Below the pieces are notes generated by a model. The model saw only the letters and a program-made list of their open reading frames with translations, did no database searches and had not been told where the DNA came from. A program made the translations under genes and the position numbers. From Usnea hakonensis (taxonomy: Eukaryota; Ascomycota; Lecanoromycetes; Lecanorales; Parmeliaceae), in the NCBI GenBank assembly GCA_013423325.1, contig BLJB01000008.1, forward strand, positions 266,066-330,065: a stretch of DNA of 64,000 bases. Direction: 5' to 3'. Every line of letters begins with the position of its first letter. The first letter of the stretch is position 1. This document shows positions 1 through 12,300 of the stretch, one piece after another.

Positions 1-174
1 ATTGTTTTAAAGAGTAACAAACAGCCTCTTATGAATCGCCTCGGACAGCCCCGAGTTTTAGCCGAGAATAGCGCCTCGGCCTTAACCATAAACTCCGTCC
101 CCGATCAAATATCATCACCGTTGCCCATCCTCACTAACCACCCATCAAAAATCCACCTCCATCCACCCACAAAA

Positions 175-618
175 ATGTCATCAACAGCCTTCTCCTCCTC
201 ATCAACAAGTACGCCCCTTCCCTCCGCCCTTCCCCCCCCGCGATCCAAACCTCCCCACTAAACTAACCCTCCCACCGCCAGCCCCCCCCACAGCCGCCAA
301 CCTATCCACAGACCTCAAACCGCCCGGCGAAGCAGCTTCGAAAGTCAAGGTATGCAGTTCCCCATTCCCCCATCCCAAATTCTCAATCCCCATTCCCCAA
401 GCCCCCAACCCCCCGTCTCCGCCGCCAATCCAATCCAATCCTCTCCAAGCTAACAAATCCTACCACCACGCAAGCCCTGCTGCGTCTGCAAAGACGAAAA
501 AGCCACACGGGACGAATGTATGCTTTTCAGCACCAGTAGCGATCCGCAAGAAGCGTGCGCGAGTACGGTGGAGAAGTATCGGAGTTGTATGAAGGGTTTT
601 GGGTTTAACATTGCGTGA
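175..618 (+). CDS. COX17: Cytochrome c oxidase copper chaperone Cox17
   Basis: Spliced from three exons (about 175-208, 294-349, 475-618), giving 77 residues. The last exon opens with the copper-binding PCCVCKDEK motif. It continues with the twin CX9C pattern (DECMLFS... then EACASTVEKYRSCMKGFGFNI), which is characteristic of Cox17. The family delivers Cu(I) to Sco1/Cox11 for cytochrome oxidase assembly in the mitochondrial intermembrane space. The exon phases add up exactly (34+56+141 coding nt plus stop). Both introns are pyrimidine-rich with GT...AG ends. The start at 175 gives a Ser/Thr-rich N terminus of ordinary length. The gene converges on the ALG6-like gene. The exact acceptor of intron 1 is the least certain point, since an AG about 12 nt upstream is possible. 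Confidence 0.9.
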
Positions 619-896
619 AGAAGAAGATGAAGAGGAGGGCGGGGTTACAGGGAGGAAGGGAGGGAAAGGAAGGGGGAGAGATGGGGAAGAGGGGGATGTA
701 TGATAGGAACGTGGAGTGGCAAAAGCGCGCATGGCATGGGTGTTGATTGCATTATTGAGGGCGTCGAGGGCTGCATTAGATTGGGGAAAGACTCTCTACT
801 CTAGGGTGTAAATATTTGTGCTTCTATGTGGACGCAACGGAGCGGCTGTACAGCAGTTGGGTATCTTCAAACATGTGCGCCGCCCTCGGGACATAC

Positions 897-2870
897 TCAC
901 GACTTTTTCGGCGTCTTTGCACTTCTTAAACTTTTCCCCTTGCTCTCATTCGTTTCAGGACTCGACGGCAGCTTCACATCATTCCCCTCCGTCACCTGAC
1001 CCATTTTTGCGCGAAATTCAAACCACTCTCTTAGAATATCACTTCGCAGCAAAAGCTGCCACGTACACCACAGGTAGCAGATGCCGAAACCCCCCGCTCC
1101 AACAATCGCATTCAGGACAATCCAAAGATCTGGCTTTCCTTTTGGAGGCTCAATGAAACCCTCTGCAAAGTGCCATCCAATCATCAGGGCATAGAAGCCG
1201 AGGTGCAGAGCCGCTGTTGACAGCCGAATGCCGCTCTTCTTCGCCTGATTCCCAAAATAAAGATCTAGGCTAGTGGGCGGTAATCCCATCAGATAAGCCC
1301 ATAGTAGTGAGAGCACGAAATAGGGGACCCTCAACTCGTCCTTTTTCAACAGCGGAAAGAGCGTCCATACGGCAAGCATGTTTGCCCATCCGATCCATGC
1401 TCGCATCTCGACACCCAGACCGCCATCTCCACCGAGCATCATCGTCATTGGTAGCAGCGGGAGCAACACGCTTTTCTCATGTACCTGGAATGAGCACAAG
1501 AAGAATCCCCACGCAGTGCTAGCAACAGCCCACGGAATCAGGTCTTTCCTGGGAAAGGTGGATATTGTCATGCACGCGGGTAGTATGGCGACGATTGTAG
1601 CTAATAGCGAAACGCGCTGCAGAAGTGGGATAGGGTACGTGTTGAGCTTGTGAAGCGTATGGATAGCGCACCAGACATTGGCAACCTTGTCCTCGAAGAG
1701 GCCGCGGGAAAAAGGGAAGACGCGATGGATACTTTGTGTGAATTGTAAGAGAAGAGAGTCAAGGTAGGAGTTTGAGCCTATGTACGGCAAGATTTGCTGG
1801 AAGAGAGGGTTGACTTGTCGATCTACAAGGTCAAGAGGCGGTGAAATCCCTCTATAGCTATCGTAGAGAGAGCCGAGTAGTAAAGGCGCGAACACCAGGG
1901 CGAAAGAAAGCATAGTAGCAATAGCTATTCCGATAAAGCGGCCAATGTGTAGCTTGGGGAGGAGGCAGACGCCGACGAGGTAGGCAAATATTGCTGGAGC
2001 GTAGTATAAAGCCATCTGCTTGAAGCATATGGCGGAGACAAAAAAGACACAGGCCCACATGTACCGATCTGAGAGCAGACGTGACATGCTGGCCACCACA
2101 GCTCCGAGCATGACGGTATTATACTGAAAATGCGCGTGGTCGATCAGGATCGTCGCAGGCTGCATAAGTACAGCCGTCAGAGCTATGGAGCTCTCCCATT
2201 TGCTGACGCCTCGCTGTTGAGCTAGATCTCGGTTGAAGACGATTACCGCTGGTATGTACAGGACGTATTCGGATACGATGACCGTGGCTCGCATGAAGAC
2301 TTTGAGAAGCTGTTCTTCGGTCCCTCGGGAGGTATAGAGGGCGAACCAAGACGGGTTGAACAAAGAGCCACTGATATTTCAATCAGCAATGTGTAAGTGA
2401 AGCGCATGGCAGTCCTCACATCTTTCCAAGAAGCCAGCTATGATACGCAGTCAAGGGAGGGTAATCTAGGCCCCAGTACTGCAGATCGTAGAAGTACCAT
2501 TCTGACATCGGCAGCTCCGTGGTAATTTCCATCCAGTGCCTCTGGGCCTCATAGTCACCGTACATCGGAGGAGTCTGAAAGCCTTAAAGAAGTAAGCCAC
2601 AGCCTAGGATGTGATTGGAGTACCCGTACCAGAGTAGCCCCAAAGTCCTGCACACCATCGAAACAAACCAACGATCATCAAGACCAACGGTAGAATCACC
2701 CATTGCGATGTGTTCTTTCTTGCCGGCCAGAAAAAGGCAACTAAAGGAAATGCCGGACTTTGGGCGCCTGGCTTCTTCTCTGGTCTTGCGAGCTCATTAC
2801 TCGAGACTTGGGGTGAAGATTCTCCACTTCTCTTCTTCCTATCCTTATATGTTGAATTGGGGGCTGGCAT
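897..2870 (-). CDS. ALG6: ALG6-type dolichyl-P-Glc:Man9GlcNAc2-PP-dolichol alpha-1,3-glucosyltransferase
   Basis: Three exons on the minus strand (2870-2630, 2582-2420, 2370-897) join in frame to 625 residues. The protein is an ER multi-pass enzyme that adds the first glucose to the lipid-linked N-glycan precursor. Visible family marks are an N-terminal membrane segment ending in LFRWCAGLWGYSG, then GFQTPPMYGDYEAQRHWMEI. These are followed by the luminal stretch DLQYWGLDYPPLTAYHSWLL and the conserved DHAHFQYN motif. About ten further hydrophobic segments follow, and the tail is lysine-rich. ALG8 is the closest alternative, but the N-terminal LPMSEWYFYDLQYW...DYPPLTAYHS pattern fits ALG6. I chose the ATG at 2870 because the longer frame begins only at a GTG. 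Confidence 0.9.
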
Positions 2871-3440
2871 ACTCACAGGCAGTCCTGCGAGGCGGTAGGA
2901 GTTGCAATTGGATGATTGACTCGAGGGAAGTCGCGACGCGGATTTTGATAGGGCTGAAGCTAGTGTTTCCTTAGCTCGAGCTCAAGCTCCCGCGGCCCCG
3001 CCCCGCACGAAAATTTTTACTGATAAACTCGAAAATTTCCTCCAGTCTTCTCATCAACCTTCTCAATCTTGCACATCCTGCATTTTTCTCATACCCATCA
3101 GTTCTGAGGGCTTCACACTTCTTAAACTCTACATCTACAGATATAAATCCAGACATACATACTAATTATCGTCGCAGACGAATCAGTGGGATCATTCAGT
3201 GGATTACGTGGGTTCTTCTTGACTGACCTGTGGGCTCGTGGGTTCGTGAGCTTCATTCTGACCATTGACTCCATACCGTGACCTTGAGCTTTCATACACA
3301 TACAAGGACTTCTATCCGAAGTCACACACTGTGGGCTTGTGTACTAGACAGAGGCTTGCCGCACCTAAGCAAATTCAAGCACTTGAATCTGAGGGTCATT
3401 GACACCGAGGGCAAATCGCACACACATCTACTACCACAAG
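2871..3440. promoter_or_regulatory. Shared upstream region between ALG6 and NSR1-like genes
   Basis: The two genes are divergent, so this stretch of about 570 bp upstream of both starts must hold both promoters and the first UTR segment of the NSR1-like gene. Short polypyrimidine runs are present and I see no convincing ORF. No specific TATA box or factor site can be assigned by eye. Confidence 0.35.
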
Positions 3441-3559
3441 GTAAGTAACTTCGACTGTGTTCAACGCATCAAGCGCGCTCCCCCAACTCATTTTTTTCAT
3501 CCATCTCTATCCTAGCATGATCCTATGATCTAAGCTGATTCTGCGTTCGACCACGCTAG
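3441..3559 (+). other. Probable 5'UTR intron of the NSR1-like gene
   Basis: A consensus donor (GTAAGT) at 3441 and an acceptor (CGCTAG) ending at 3559 enclose a pyrimidine-rich segment just before the start codon at 3575. A CTGAT/CTGATT branch-like stretch lies about 25 nt before the acceptor. Long introns in the 5'UTR are common in fungal ribosome-biogenesis genes. This is an inference from signals only. Confidence 0.5.
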
Positions 3560-3574
3560 TCAGAAAATTTCGCA

Positions 3575-5253
3575 ATGGCAAAGACAAAGTCCGCACAGCC
3601 TGATAAGGCCACCAAGTCCAGCAAGGATGCACAGGTCAAACCGCTTTCATCAGTCAAGCAAGGCGCTGTCACTAAACCGTCTCAGACAATCAAATCCAAG
3701 AGCAAGGACATCGCAAAGCAGGCTGCTGTGAAGGCCGACACCTTAGGCAAAGATGAGAAAAAATCCAAGAAGGCGAAAAAAGAGCCATCGCCTGAGCCAA
3801 GCACAAGCGAGAGCGATGATGAGGACGAAGACGAGGAGAGCAGCGATGAATCTGAGGCTGAAGTCCCTCCACCCAAGGCGATCGCCAAAACAAACGGAGT
3901 GGAGACTAACGGCGTCGCTAAAATTGCTGCCAAGGCTGAGAGTGAAGAGGACGACTCCGCGTCCGATTCTTCTGAGTCGTCTGCATCTTCCGGCGATGAA
4001 GACGAGGATGCTACCGTGGCTAAGTCAGCTCCAGTAGCTGTCAGCAAAGATACTATCGCGGGTGCAAAAGAGTCCGAGGATGAGGATGATAGCAGTGAAG
4101 GAGACGAGGACAGCGACGAAAGTGACAAGGACACTGAAAACAAGGGTCCTATTGATACCAAGGAATTGAACGACAAGCTTGAAGTAGTAGCTTCCAAAGA
4201 GGTACGTAGTCTGATTGGTAGACTGCCTCTTACGAGATACTTACTGATCCTCATAGGCATCCTCTGAGGATGATTCTGGGAGCGATGACACATCCTCCGA
4301 GACATCTGAATCGTCTGATGAGGAGAGCGAAGAAGACGAGGAAGAGACCGCTGTTCCAGCTCCCAAGAAGCGCAAAGCTGAAGTTGAGGCTACGTCCGCC
4401 GTAAAGAAGACAAAGACAGAGCCCATGGGCGATGAAGCTACCCAGAGAAATCTCTTCGTTGGTCGTCTGTCGTACAACGTCGACGAAGAATGGCTCACTC
4501 GCGAGTTTGAGAGTTTTGGGGAGCTCTCTGGTGTTCGAGTCATTACCGATAGAGAGACTAACCGTTCCAGAGGGTAATTCAACTTTCGCTAGACCAACTG
4601 AGTGCAATGCTGACATTGCTAGATATGGCTATGTCGAGTTTGTCAACGCCGCTGACGGAGTTAGAGCCCAGGCGGAAATGCATGAGGCTGAGATAGATGG
4701 TCGTGCCATCAATGTCGACTTCTCCAAGCCCAAAGCTCCTCCATCTCAGCGTCAAGACCGTTCCAAGTCCTTCGGAGACAACTTGAGCCCAGCCAGTGAC
4801 ACCATCTTCGTTGCTAACCTCGCCTTTGAAGCGACCGAAGACGTAGTTGGAGAAGAGTTTGGGAAGCATGGCAGTGTTATGGGCGTTCGTCTACCCACAG
4901 ACATGGAGACCGGTAGTCCCAAGGGCTTCGGCTATGTTCAGTTTGGCTCCGTTGAGGAAGCTCAAGAGGTCTTCGGCAAGATGAGCGGTGCCTCGATAAT
5001 GGGCCGTCCTGTCCGTCTTGACTACTCTACCCCTCGTCCACCTCGCAACAACGATTCTCCTGGCGGCCGCGGTGGACGTGGCGGCGGTTTCCGTGGAGGT
5101 CGTGGCGGTGATCGTGGAGGACGTGGTGGAGGACGCGGTCGTGGTGGTTTCAATGACCGTGGAGGACGCGGTGGTGGCCGCGGTGGTCGTGGAGCTTCTA
5201 CTAATCGTGGGGGGTTTGGTGACTTCCAAGGTAAGAAGATGAGCTTGGCTTGA
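3575..5253 (+). CDS. NSR1: Nucleolin-like rRNA-processing protein (Nsr1/gar2 type, two RRMs and GAR tail)
   Basis: Exons 3575-4201, 4257-4573 and 4623-5253 give 524 residues. Residues 1-270 are Lys-rich blocks alternating with long Ser/Asp/Glu tracts, probable CK2 targets. RRM1 starts near residue 273, with RNP2 LFVGRL and RNP1 RGYGYVEF; the last intron splits RNP1. RRM2 follows at about 372-450, with IFVANL and KGFGYVQF. The C terminus, about 460-515, is an RGG/GAR domain. This order is the signature of yeast Nsr1, fission yeast gar2 and animal nucleolin. These act in the nucleolus in pre-rRNA processing and small-subunit assembly. A GT inside the last codons (GGTAAG) could be used as a further donor, which would change only the extreme C terminus. 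Confidence 0.93.
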
Positions 5254-6422
5254 GTGTTTGGTGAGTATTGTCTGTTGTCGTGCTTGATGGTTCTCTTCCA
5301 GAGATCTATCATCCATGGCACTCATATTTCGTTGGTCCGAATGTGTTCAAAAAGTTCGTTTCTCTTCTATGCTACGAAAGTCATGTTTGCTAGATACATG
5401 ACACCGATGATACGTTCGCGAGATGGCTAGGATATCTCGCTCAGGATGTGCTGTCATTAGGCTTAGAGGAATTATCCGGATAATTTGTGCGATGATAGAT
5501 TCAATCAAATCGAAATATGACAACTCTACGAACATCCATGGTCTCAGTCAGACACTGCACGCTTTTTACTTTGAAACAGTTGGGCTGACTTCTCGATATC
5601 AAATCCGTAATGCCTAACAATGACGACGTTGAGCCATGGGATGTCTCAGCTCGATCAAGGAGAGCATGTTCTTTGTAGGTACCCTTAATAGGTACTCTAA
5701 GCACTCATACCGTGGGTGTCTACTTTCAATCAAAACTTTGGGTTTCTGTACAGGGACGGTTTGTGCGCACTGGACTTGTAATATTTACCTTATCTCGTAA
5801 GGTAAGCAGCCAGCTCAAGTAAATCATGTGACTTAATGGTAGGGCAGCAGCTAGACTTTAGGCACGCAGATCTTGGAGCTAATTGGCGTCATCTGCGAAC
5901 AATTAGCAATCATCCAACCTCAGCTCCTTCACACCATTCCTTCTGATTCACCTTGTCTTGCGATCAGATAGTGCATTATTATGGCAGTGACCGCGCTCGC
6001 ATGCTGTGTCAAATATTTTCATTGCGCTCAATGATCCAGCGTACAAAGGGTCCTGATCTATGTGTTGGTGCGGGCATCACGTTCTGTGTTCACAGCCCCC
6101 CACCAGCCGACCACCGTCCCTCAACAAATTCTAGTTCAACATCGAACACAAGATCTATGTCCCGTACTAGTTCAGTATCGATAGCAGCTATCAGTGATGC
6201 AAACGACTGTCAATCAGCTCGCGCTCGCACGAGAGGTTCTCGAACCTCGTTCGTCTAATCAAATGGAACAGCACCCTCGACCTTCGAGGTCATTGTCAGG
6301 CATCACGAGATTGAGATCAGAAGGTGTGTCAACCGTTTCCAAACATCCTCAACCAAAGTTCCCTCCTTCCTCTCCAAGCTTCTTCGCACCATTGCATCAG
6401 AGGCGGCCCTCATCTGCATACC
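5254..6422. other. Intergenic, no gene supported
   Basis: Only short overlapping ORFs occur here, none with a recognisable domain. The proximal part is presumably the NSR1-like 3'UTR and the distal part the promoter and 5'UTR of the next gene. Confidence 0.5.
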
Positions 6423-7586
6423 ATGGCTACTGTATACTCATTCGATCATTATACAGAATCTTGGATAGAAGTATCCTCTCAGCCTTCTTCCTCCTCTCTC
6501 TCATCTGCCGCCGCAGACGATGCTGGTCCAAGTGGGGTTCGGGTACAATACGACAACCATGGTCGCAGAAGACGCCGCTTAGGACGCAACGAACCTCTGC
6601 CTTATGGCGTTCCCATACGTCGCGTAAGTGCTGGAAGTAGCCAGGAAGAATACGAAGAAAGTGAGAGCGAATCGGACCGTATCATGACAAGCTCCAATGA
6701 AGCTCTGGAGCCTAACCTGCCTGAAGGCCTCAATAGCCCGCCGGGCCTTACTACATCAGCATCCGAAGACACATCCTCCAACAACGCCGAAGGTGACGAC
6801 GACGACGAGAACTCCACTGCGCTAGGTGTTCTGAATGATCAGCCAGCCTTCGCACCCCAGCCGAATGCCTTCTCCCACCCACCACAATCCTATAATACCA
6901 GGCACACCCGTTCACTAGAAACCCGTACCTCGTACTTTCCGGCCCACAGAGCCTCACCCCATCGGCGACCATCAGCACATTCATACCCTTCTCGAGCTAG
7001 GACAAGTCATACACCCTACAACATGTTAGCACCCTCCCACACGGCCGATCATGATGCCGCACTGCGCGCCAGCCTGTCCACTCTACTTTCTTGCGCACGA
7101 GCTCTGCCGAAACGAGACACTCCATCAACGCAGCTCTCTCACCAGGTCGAACCTGCAACCCTTCGCCTTATCCCCGAGTCAGCCATTGCAGCGCAGTCTT
7201 CGCCGCCAGCTAGTTCGTCCCGCCTGTGTGTCCGCCACCGCACCTCTGCCACCTCTCTCTCCAGTAGCGAAAAAGGAAAGCGGAAAGCCTCGACATCGAA
7301 AGACAGGGGTCACAGGGACTCGAGAAGCAAGAAAAGGCGAGCCAGCAGTCCTGGAAGGGATCAGCAAATCTCGCCAACGCTGATGACATGGGTGATGAGT
7401 GCGGGGGTTGTGGTGTTGTTCAGTGCTATCAGTTTTTCGGCTGGATATGTAGTCGGCAAAGAGGTGGGAAGGTTTGAAGCCGGGACGGTGGCAGGAAGAG
7501 ATGGAATCAGTTGTGGAAAGGAGGTGGGGAGGGGATTGAGAAGATTGAGATGGGGCGGCAGCAGTAGCGGCGTCATCCGAGTTTGA
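6423..7586 (+). CDS. Ser-rich, basic protein with a single C-terminal membrane segment (uncharacterised fungal protein)
   Basis: A single exon of 387 residues, starting at the first real ATG; the longer open frame upstream starts only at GTG. The first 300 residues are low-complexity and Ser/Pro/Arg-rich, with an acidic EEYEESESESD patch and a DDDDEN run. Near residue 200 is a compact segment, DHDAALRASLSTLLSCARAL, which looks conserved and helical. A Lys/Arg-rich nuclear-localisation-like region follows. A hydrophobic helix of about 22 residues (TWVMSAGVVVLFSAISFSAG) then sits about 60 residues from the end. Its glycine-rich basic tail makes a single-pass or tail-anchored topology likely. 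I do not recognise a named family and assign no function. Confidence 0.7.
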   Translation: MATVYSFDHYTESWIEVSSQPSSSSLSSAAADDAGPSGVRVQYDNHGRRRRRLGRNEPLPYGVPIRRVSAGSSQEEYEESESESDRIMTSSNEALEPNLPEGLNSPPGLTTSASEDTSSNNAEGDDDDENSTALGVLNDQPAFAPQPNAFSHPPQSYNTRHTRSLETRTSYFPAHRASPHRRPSAHSYPSRARTSHTPYNMLAPSHTADHDAALRASLSTLLSCARALPKRDTPSTQLSHQVEPATLRLIPESAIAAQSSPPASSSRLCVRHRTSATSLSSSEKGKRKASTSKDRGHRDSRSKKRRASSPGRDQQISPTLMTWVMSAGVVVLFSAISFSAGYVVGKEVGRFEAGTVAGRDGISCGKEVGRGLRRLRWGGSSSGVIRV

Positions 7587-8587
7587 GATACAATGGACAC
7601 GACAAACATGAAATATTGGACGCGACGTTCCCTTTAGCTATGGCATGACTCGTGCGATGATGGATGATATTTGGATGCATACACTGCAATTTGGCGTTGA
7701 AGATTTTTGCTCGAACGCTTCGCATACTCCTCATGCTAGACTTGGCAATATTTAGTTTCAAATATACTACTACTCTCTAAAGCCGCCATCCAATGGCTGG
7801 ATCCAAGCAAGCTTGCTCGAAAGAAAGGCAGACTTGAATAGTGATGTAAAAAGCATCATCTGGGAGAGCCGACATGACGCCGAAATATATTAGTACAACA
7901 TAGCAAGAGGACCGCCCATACAACCACAGACCACTACGACATAATACAGCGCTCTTCTCGATCATGATCAGGGGTTCAGTGTACTCCGTATGCGCTACCG
8001 TGTTCGCACGAAAATCATGCTTTAGCATGTACGTCTTTGATTGTGGCAAAAAGAGGTCACAGCGTACTCGCCACAATCAATATTAATCAGCGACGACATT
8101 CTATCTCGGCATTGAGCCATTGAGTTCTTATTAAGCTCATCTTTGCCTTTGTGGAGAGGGAGATCATAGCGATTTATGGCTCATTACGCTGTAAGAAGAG
8201 GATCGATTGGGCCGCCCTCGGCTTGATATCGCTGATTGGAGCGAGCCCCCCCACTTTTGGGGGCTACATATGCACGTAAGATTTGACACGCAAACAGGCT
8301 TGAGAGCAGGGGAGTTGGCGGAGCACCCAAGATCCGAGTCGCCCCTCCGCACTTACTTGTTCTACGCAACAGCACCAATTTTACGTCTTCACGGTCATGA
8401 GTCCCTCAAGAATGTCTAACGTTCCCTTCGTCGAATCGTCACCACGGTTTTCCATCGACACTGATGAAGCCGCGCTCAAGACTGCCTCAGGATTTGAATT
8501 GTTTGTATCGAGTTATCACGTCATTTAAAGAGATCTCAAAGTCCATCAGCTTAGCAAAGCACGATTGACACCAAAGGATTCCTACCC
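7587..8587. other. Intergenic, nothing recognised
   Basis: About 1 kb with only short ORFs on both strands. No repeat, RNA gene or domain-bearing frame was seen. It presumably contains the promoter of the Fungal_N-domain gene. Confidence 0.5.
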
Positions 8588-10366
8588 ATGGCAGAGCTTG
8601 GCCTCATCGCCTCAATCGTCCAAGTCGTTGAGGTTGGTTTTCGGGTCAGCGGCACACTCTATACTTTTGGCCAAACAGTAGCCAGCGCTGATGACTCCGT
8701 CCTCTTCATCTCAAAAGACATCTCACACACGTGCTCTATTCTCAAGTTACTAAGACACAGTCTTCAGAACGATCGTGGGGCACAATTATACTCGCAAAAT
8801 GATATTGGTACGGCAGAGATTACTGTCAAGGAATGTCTCGACATCTTTCACGAAATGGACTCGGCTCTCTCGAAGAAGGTCAAAAGAATCAGATCAGATA
8901 GCAACTCTAGTAGAGTTGCCTCTGTCGCTCTTGAGAGAATAAAATGGCCCTTCGTGAAGCCGAAAATGATGATCTTGTGGGAAAATCTGGCGAAGCTGAA
9001 GTCATCGCTACTTTTGATGCTGACCGTTTTCATCTATGCTAGGCATCTGGTTGAGCGGTGAGCTTCCCTATCCGATATCTATTTCAATCAAAGGGTCTTG
9101 TTCTTCTCACTTGCCGTTGCTGAATTTTGGTGCAGACCCGAGGAATCCTTGCTCGTCAATGATCAGCGCAGCATCATCCAAGATCTCCTCCACACGGCTG
9201 CACAACAAACTCGTGGATATGAGTCGTTGAAAGCGGCCATCCTTCAAAACGAGAACCACGGATCTGGTACGACTTTCACGATCGGCAACATACCGGTGGT
9301 AATAGATCTGGGAGCAGCCACGCTCACCAAAGTGCCTGAAGGAAGCAAGGCCAACGGGCTACTAGAATATGGAGAGCCGTCTCCTGCGAACACAAGGCTG
9401 GAACATTACTGTACTCTCGTGGAGAACCTGATGACAGAAATTGACGCCAAGAAGTACAACATTGGAGATGATGTGAGATGTCGAATAAGAGACGATGTCA
9501 TTCATACATATAAGCGTGAAGCACGGCTCTTGGGAGTAATCCAGGGAGATACCGAATGTGACGAGGAGATGCGAAAGAGGTCGCGGCGACTAGAAAAGAT
9601 AGCTGAAGACAGGGTTGGAGGACAACAATCGCAAACGAAACCAGCCTTGGAACGCTCGTCCGGACCTGAATCCGCTCCACTTGGAGACAATAGTCGCACG
9701 ACGCTTCAACCCAACTCGGTTCATCCGTTCCAAGAGGACGTGACCCAAAAACGGGCAGGTGGCCACAGCACGTTGCCGGCGAAGATCTGCAAGGCTACTC
9801 TGGATCAAGTCGATACTTCGACTCCTAACCCTCCAATCCTGGATTACATCAACCGCAACATTCAAGAATATCCGTGGAATGTCCTCCATCTAGTTTCCGA
9901 CGCCCCAGGTAATGGACAGGTTAGAGCACCTGAGGAAAAAGGTCCGTCGCCTCTTGGGTTCTTTGGAACTTCAATGCGCGCCTTCCATAAGCTCCTTCCA
10001 CTAGAGCCTTTGAAATCGTACATACAAAACGATTCCTCCCGATCTGGAACATCGATGCTGGTCACCGAAAAATCTCATATCCTTGATACTATAGCATCAG
10101 CATCAGATCTTGCCGCCCTTACAGATTCGACAGACTCAACAGATACGAGGAGCTTTGAAAGCGCAAGGTCGGAGATTGGAGAACCAGCCTTGGACGCCCA
10201 AGATCATTGCCTTATAGAAGATGAACAGAAAAGACCTTTAGTGCTACTTGACGGCGAAGGCTATGATGACAGCACTGTGAATGACGGCGGGAAACTCGGT
10301 GCGAACGCAGATCCCTCATGGACTGGGTTGCTACAGCTTGGGCTGACGTCCAATGATGGACAGTGA
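8588..10366 (+). CDS. Protein with fungal STAND-type N-terminal domain (Fungal_N, PF17111-like)
   Basis: Two exons (8588-9057 and 9136-10366) join in phase to 566 residues. The first 150 residues begin MAELGLIASIVQVVEVGFR and continue with LYTFGQTVASADDSVLFISKDI. They then pass through a helical region ending in LLLMLTVFIYAR. This is the pattern of the fungal N-terminal domain seen at the head of many NLR-like and cluster-associated proteins. No NTPase, ankyrin or WD domain follows. The remaining 400 residues are polar and probably disordered, with a short helical region near 215-320. It is therefore a stand-alone N-domain protein. Similar proteins are common in Pezizomycotina and unassigned in function. 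The intron is supported by GTGAGC...TGCAG and restored frame. Confidence 0.75.
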
Positions 10367-12300
10367 GAGTGGGGATCGGTCTCTGCGATCCTCCACTCAG
10401 AAAACATATTACACTGGTAACCATTTTCAATGGTCACTTTGTCTCGGCCGGGATGTGTTCAATTCATGAACTGGCAGGGCTCACTGTTTAAGGGTTTCGA
10501 CCAACCAAAGAAGGGTCCCTATTCTCAACTGACTGCAGCTCAACATCGACACACCTACTAGAGAACACCCAGATTCTTCTTCAAAGGGTTTAAAAGTATG
10601 CAGTCAAAGTCCTCCTTATGAATACGACCATTCAAGGCTTATCATGCTATCAAGTGGGGCCATCCTAGATGCTTATTTGATGAATCCCAGAAGTCAATCA
10701 GTGGAATAAGGGCCTCTGCCTAAGCTCCAGCAAACCTAAAGAACTTTTCCTCTCTCATTGTCTCAATGATGGGAGCAACAAGACGTGCCATGTGAGGATG
10801 ACAGAAAATCACCCAGATGCAGGCATAAATGAAGCACGGGACTGACGCAAGAGTGAAGAACTCTCTCTATTGCTCAAAGTGCCAGCAGATGGAATGGCTC
10901 TCTTCAAAAACAGGACGTTCGGGCAATGAGCTAAGCAGACAACAACAATTGAGGTCCTTGGTTAGCAAGTAATCACTCTCGCCTTCAAACGATAGTGAGG
11001 GCCGACGCACGGTCTAGCAATGGCTCGCAATTACGATTGCACGCTCTGCCCATCTTCCTTTTGCCATGCCCTTGATTTGGATTTCCGATCTCCTTTGTCA
11101 ATCAACACTAGCGAACAATGATGACGGCACGAAAAGTAATAAAAGAACGCAGCAATTGTCTCGCATAAAAGGGCGTTGAGGCCCTTGGAGTATCAGATGC
11201 TGATTGGCCGGCTGTAACCAGTCAGAGGTCTCGTAACCAGTGTAGCCGAAATCAGAAAACATTTCCATCTTAGAGAAAGGATACCGCGGTACTGGATTGG
11301 GGTCTCGGTGCGTGGTCTTTAGCTGGGTGTCGGAAAATCACGTTGCCTCCTGACCTCTCGCAACAAGTCCTCTTCAAACCCTGCAGACGAGCCAAGACTT
11401 GACGCCAACGCCGTGGTATTTCTGGATATCGTTAAACAGTCGTGCGAAATCCATCCTTACGATCACAGTGGGTTTTCCGCTCTCATGTACCCAGCCATAG
11501 TACTCACGTTGCTCAAAGGTCTCTGACAACAATATGATTACCTGAGTCGCTTTTCGTATCCATCACAGCGCTCTGAACATCGATTACATATAGAAAGCTG
11601 ATTTACGTGCAAGGCAGTTGCTCTACACCCCAGCTTCTATGATACACGGACTCCGAAAAATGTCGGACCGCGAGCGTGTATCGGGATGGGGTGCTTGATA
11701 TTTGTGGAAGGGTCGACGTCGCCGCCCACCAAGCTTTGATTCTTTTGAATGAGAATGGTGGTATTCTGGGCGCGCTCACCTCTCAGGATTATCAAGTGTT
11801 CTGTTGCTCGAATAATTACTACGGCTTTATGTTGATATTGGAGATATTTGAATAACAGCGTATGGGAACAGAGATCGGTAGCCAGTGACGAGCAAGCATT
11901 CCTTTTTCTAGCATTCGAATAGCAGTGAGGGTCGACGTGAGTACGTTCTTATAAAGTATGGGACGAACTTTTTGGGGTCAAATTTCAAGTTCCAAAGTCA
12001 GAATAGCAGGCTTTTGCCAGATATGGTGGCTTGGTTGCGAAATTGATAGATGGTCACACGAGTTGTTATTGCTGCAGTCGTGTTCTCAAAAGGACTTTGG
12101 GCTGGTGTTGCACCATCTCGTGTCTCGTCCACCTACCGCTCATACGTAAGACTCTACTCCGCTGCAAGGGTTGAACAGAAAGTGCAGTGAGAACCGAGCA
12201 ACCTTAAGCTACACGAGGTCAATTTTCGTCCGACTTCCTGTCCAGCCCGGCATCGAAATCGATCAGCCTCCGCACAGAGTCATGATCGCTAGGTTTTTCG
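10367..12300. other. 1.9-kb gene-free region
   Basis: No ORF above about 60 codons has any recognisable feature. Base composition is ordinary, so this does not look like a RIP-mutated repeat. The short plus-strand ORF at 11958-12149 has nothing to support it. The region could hold a decayed gene, a long non-coding RNA or an unrecognised multi-exon gene. Confidence 0.4.

Noticed and set aside
818..1653. Plus-strand ORFs of 70-112 codons inside the ALG6-like gene
   Set aside because: They are antisense shadows of a strongly supported multi-pass membrane enzyme.
3682..5325. Minus-strand ORFs up to 207 codons, Ser- or Pro/Arg-rich
   Set aside because: They are reverse-complement readings of the acidic and RGG repeats of the nucleolin-like gene.
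11280..11900. Possible ankyrin-like remnant in the gene-free region
   Set aside because: A few suggestive residues only; no repeat periodicity or continuous frame.
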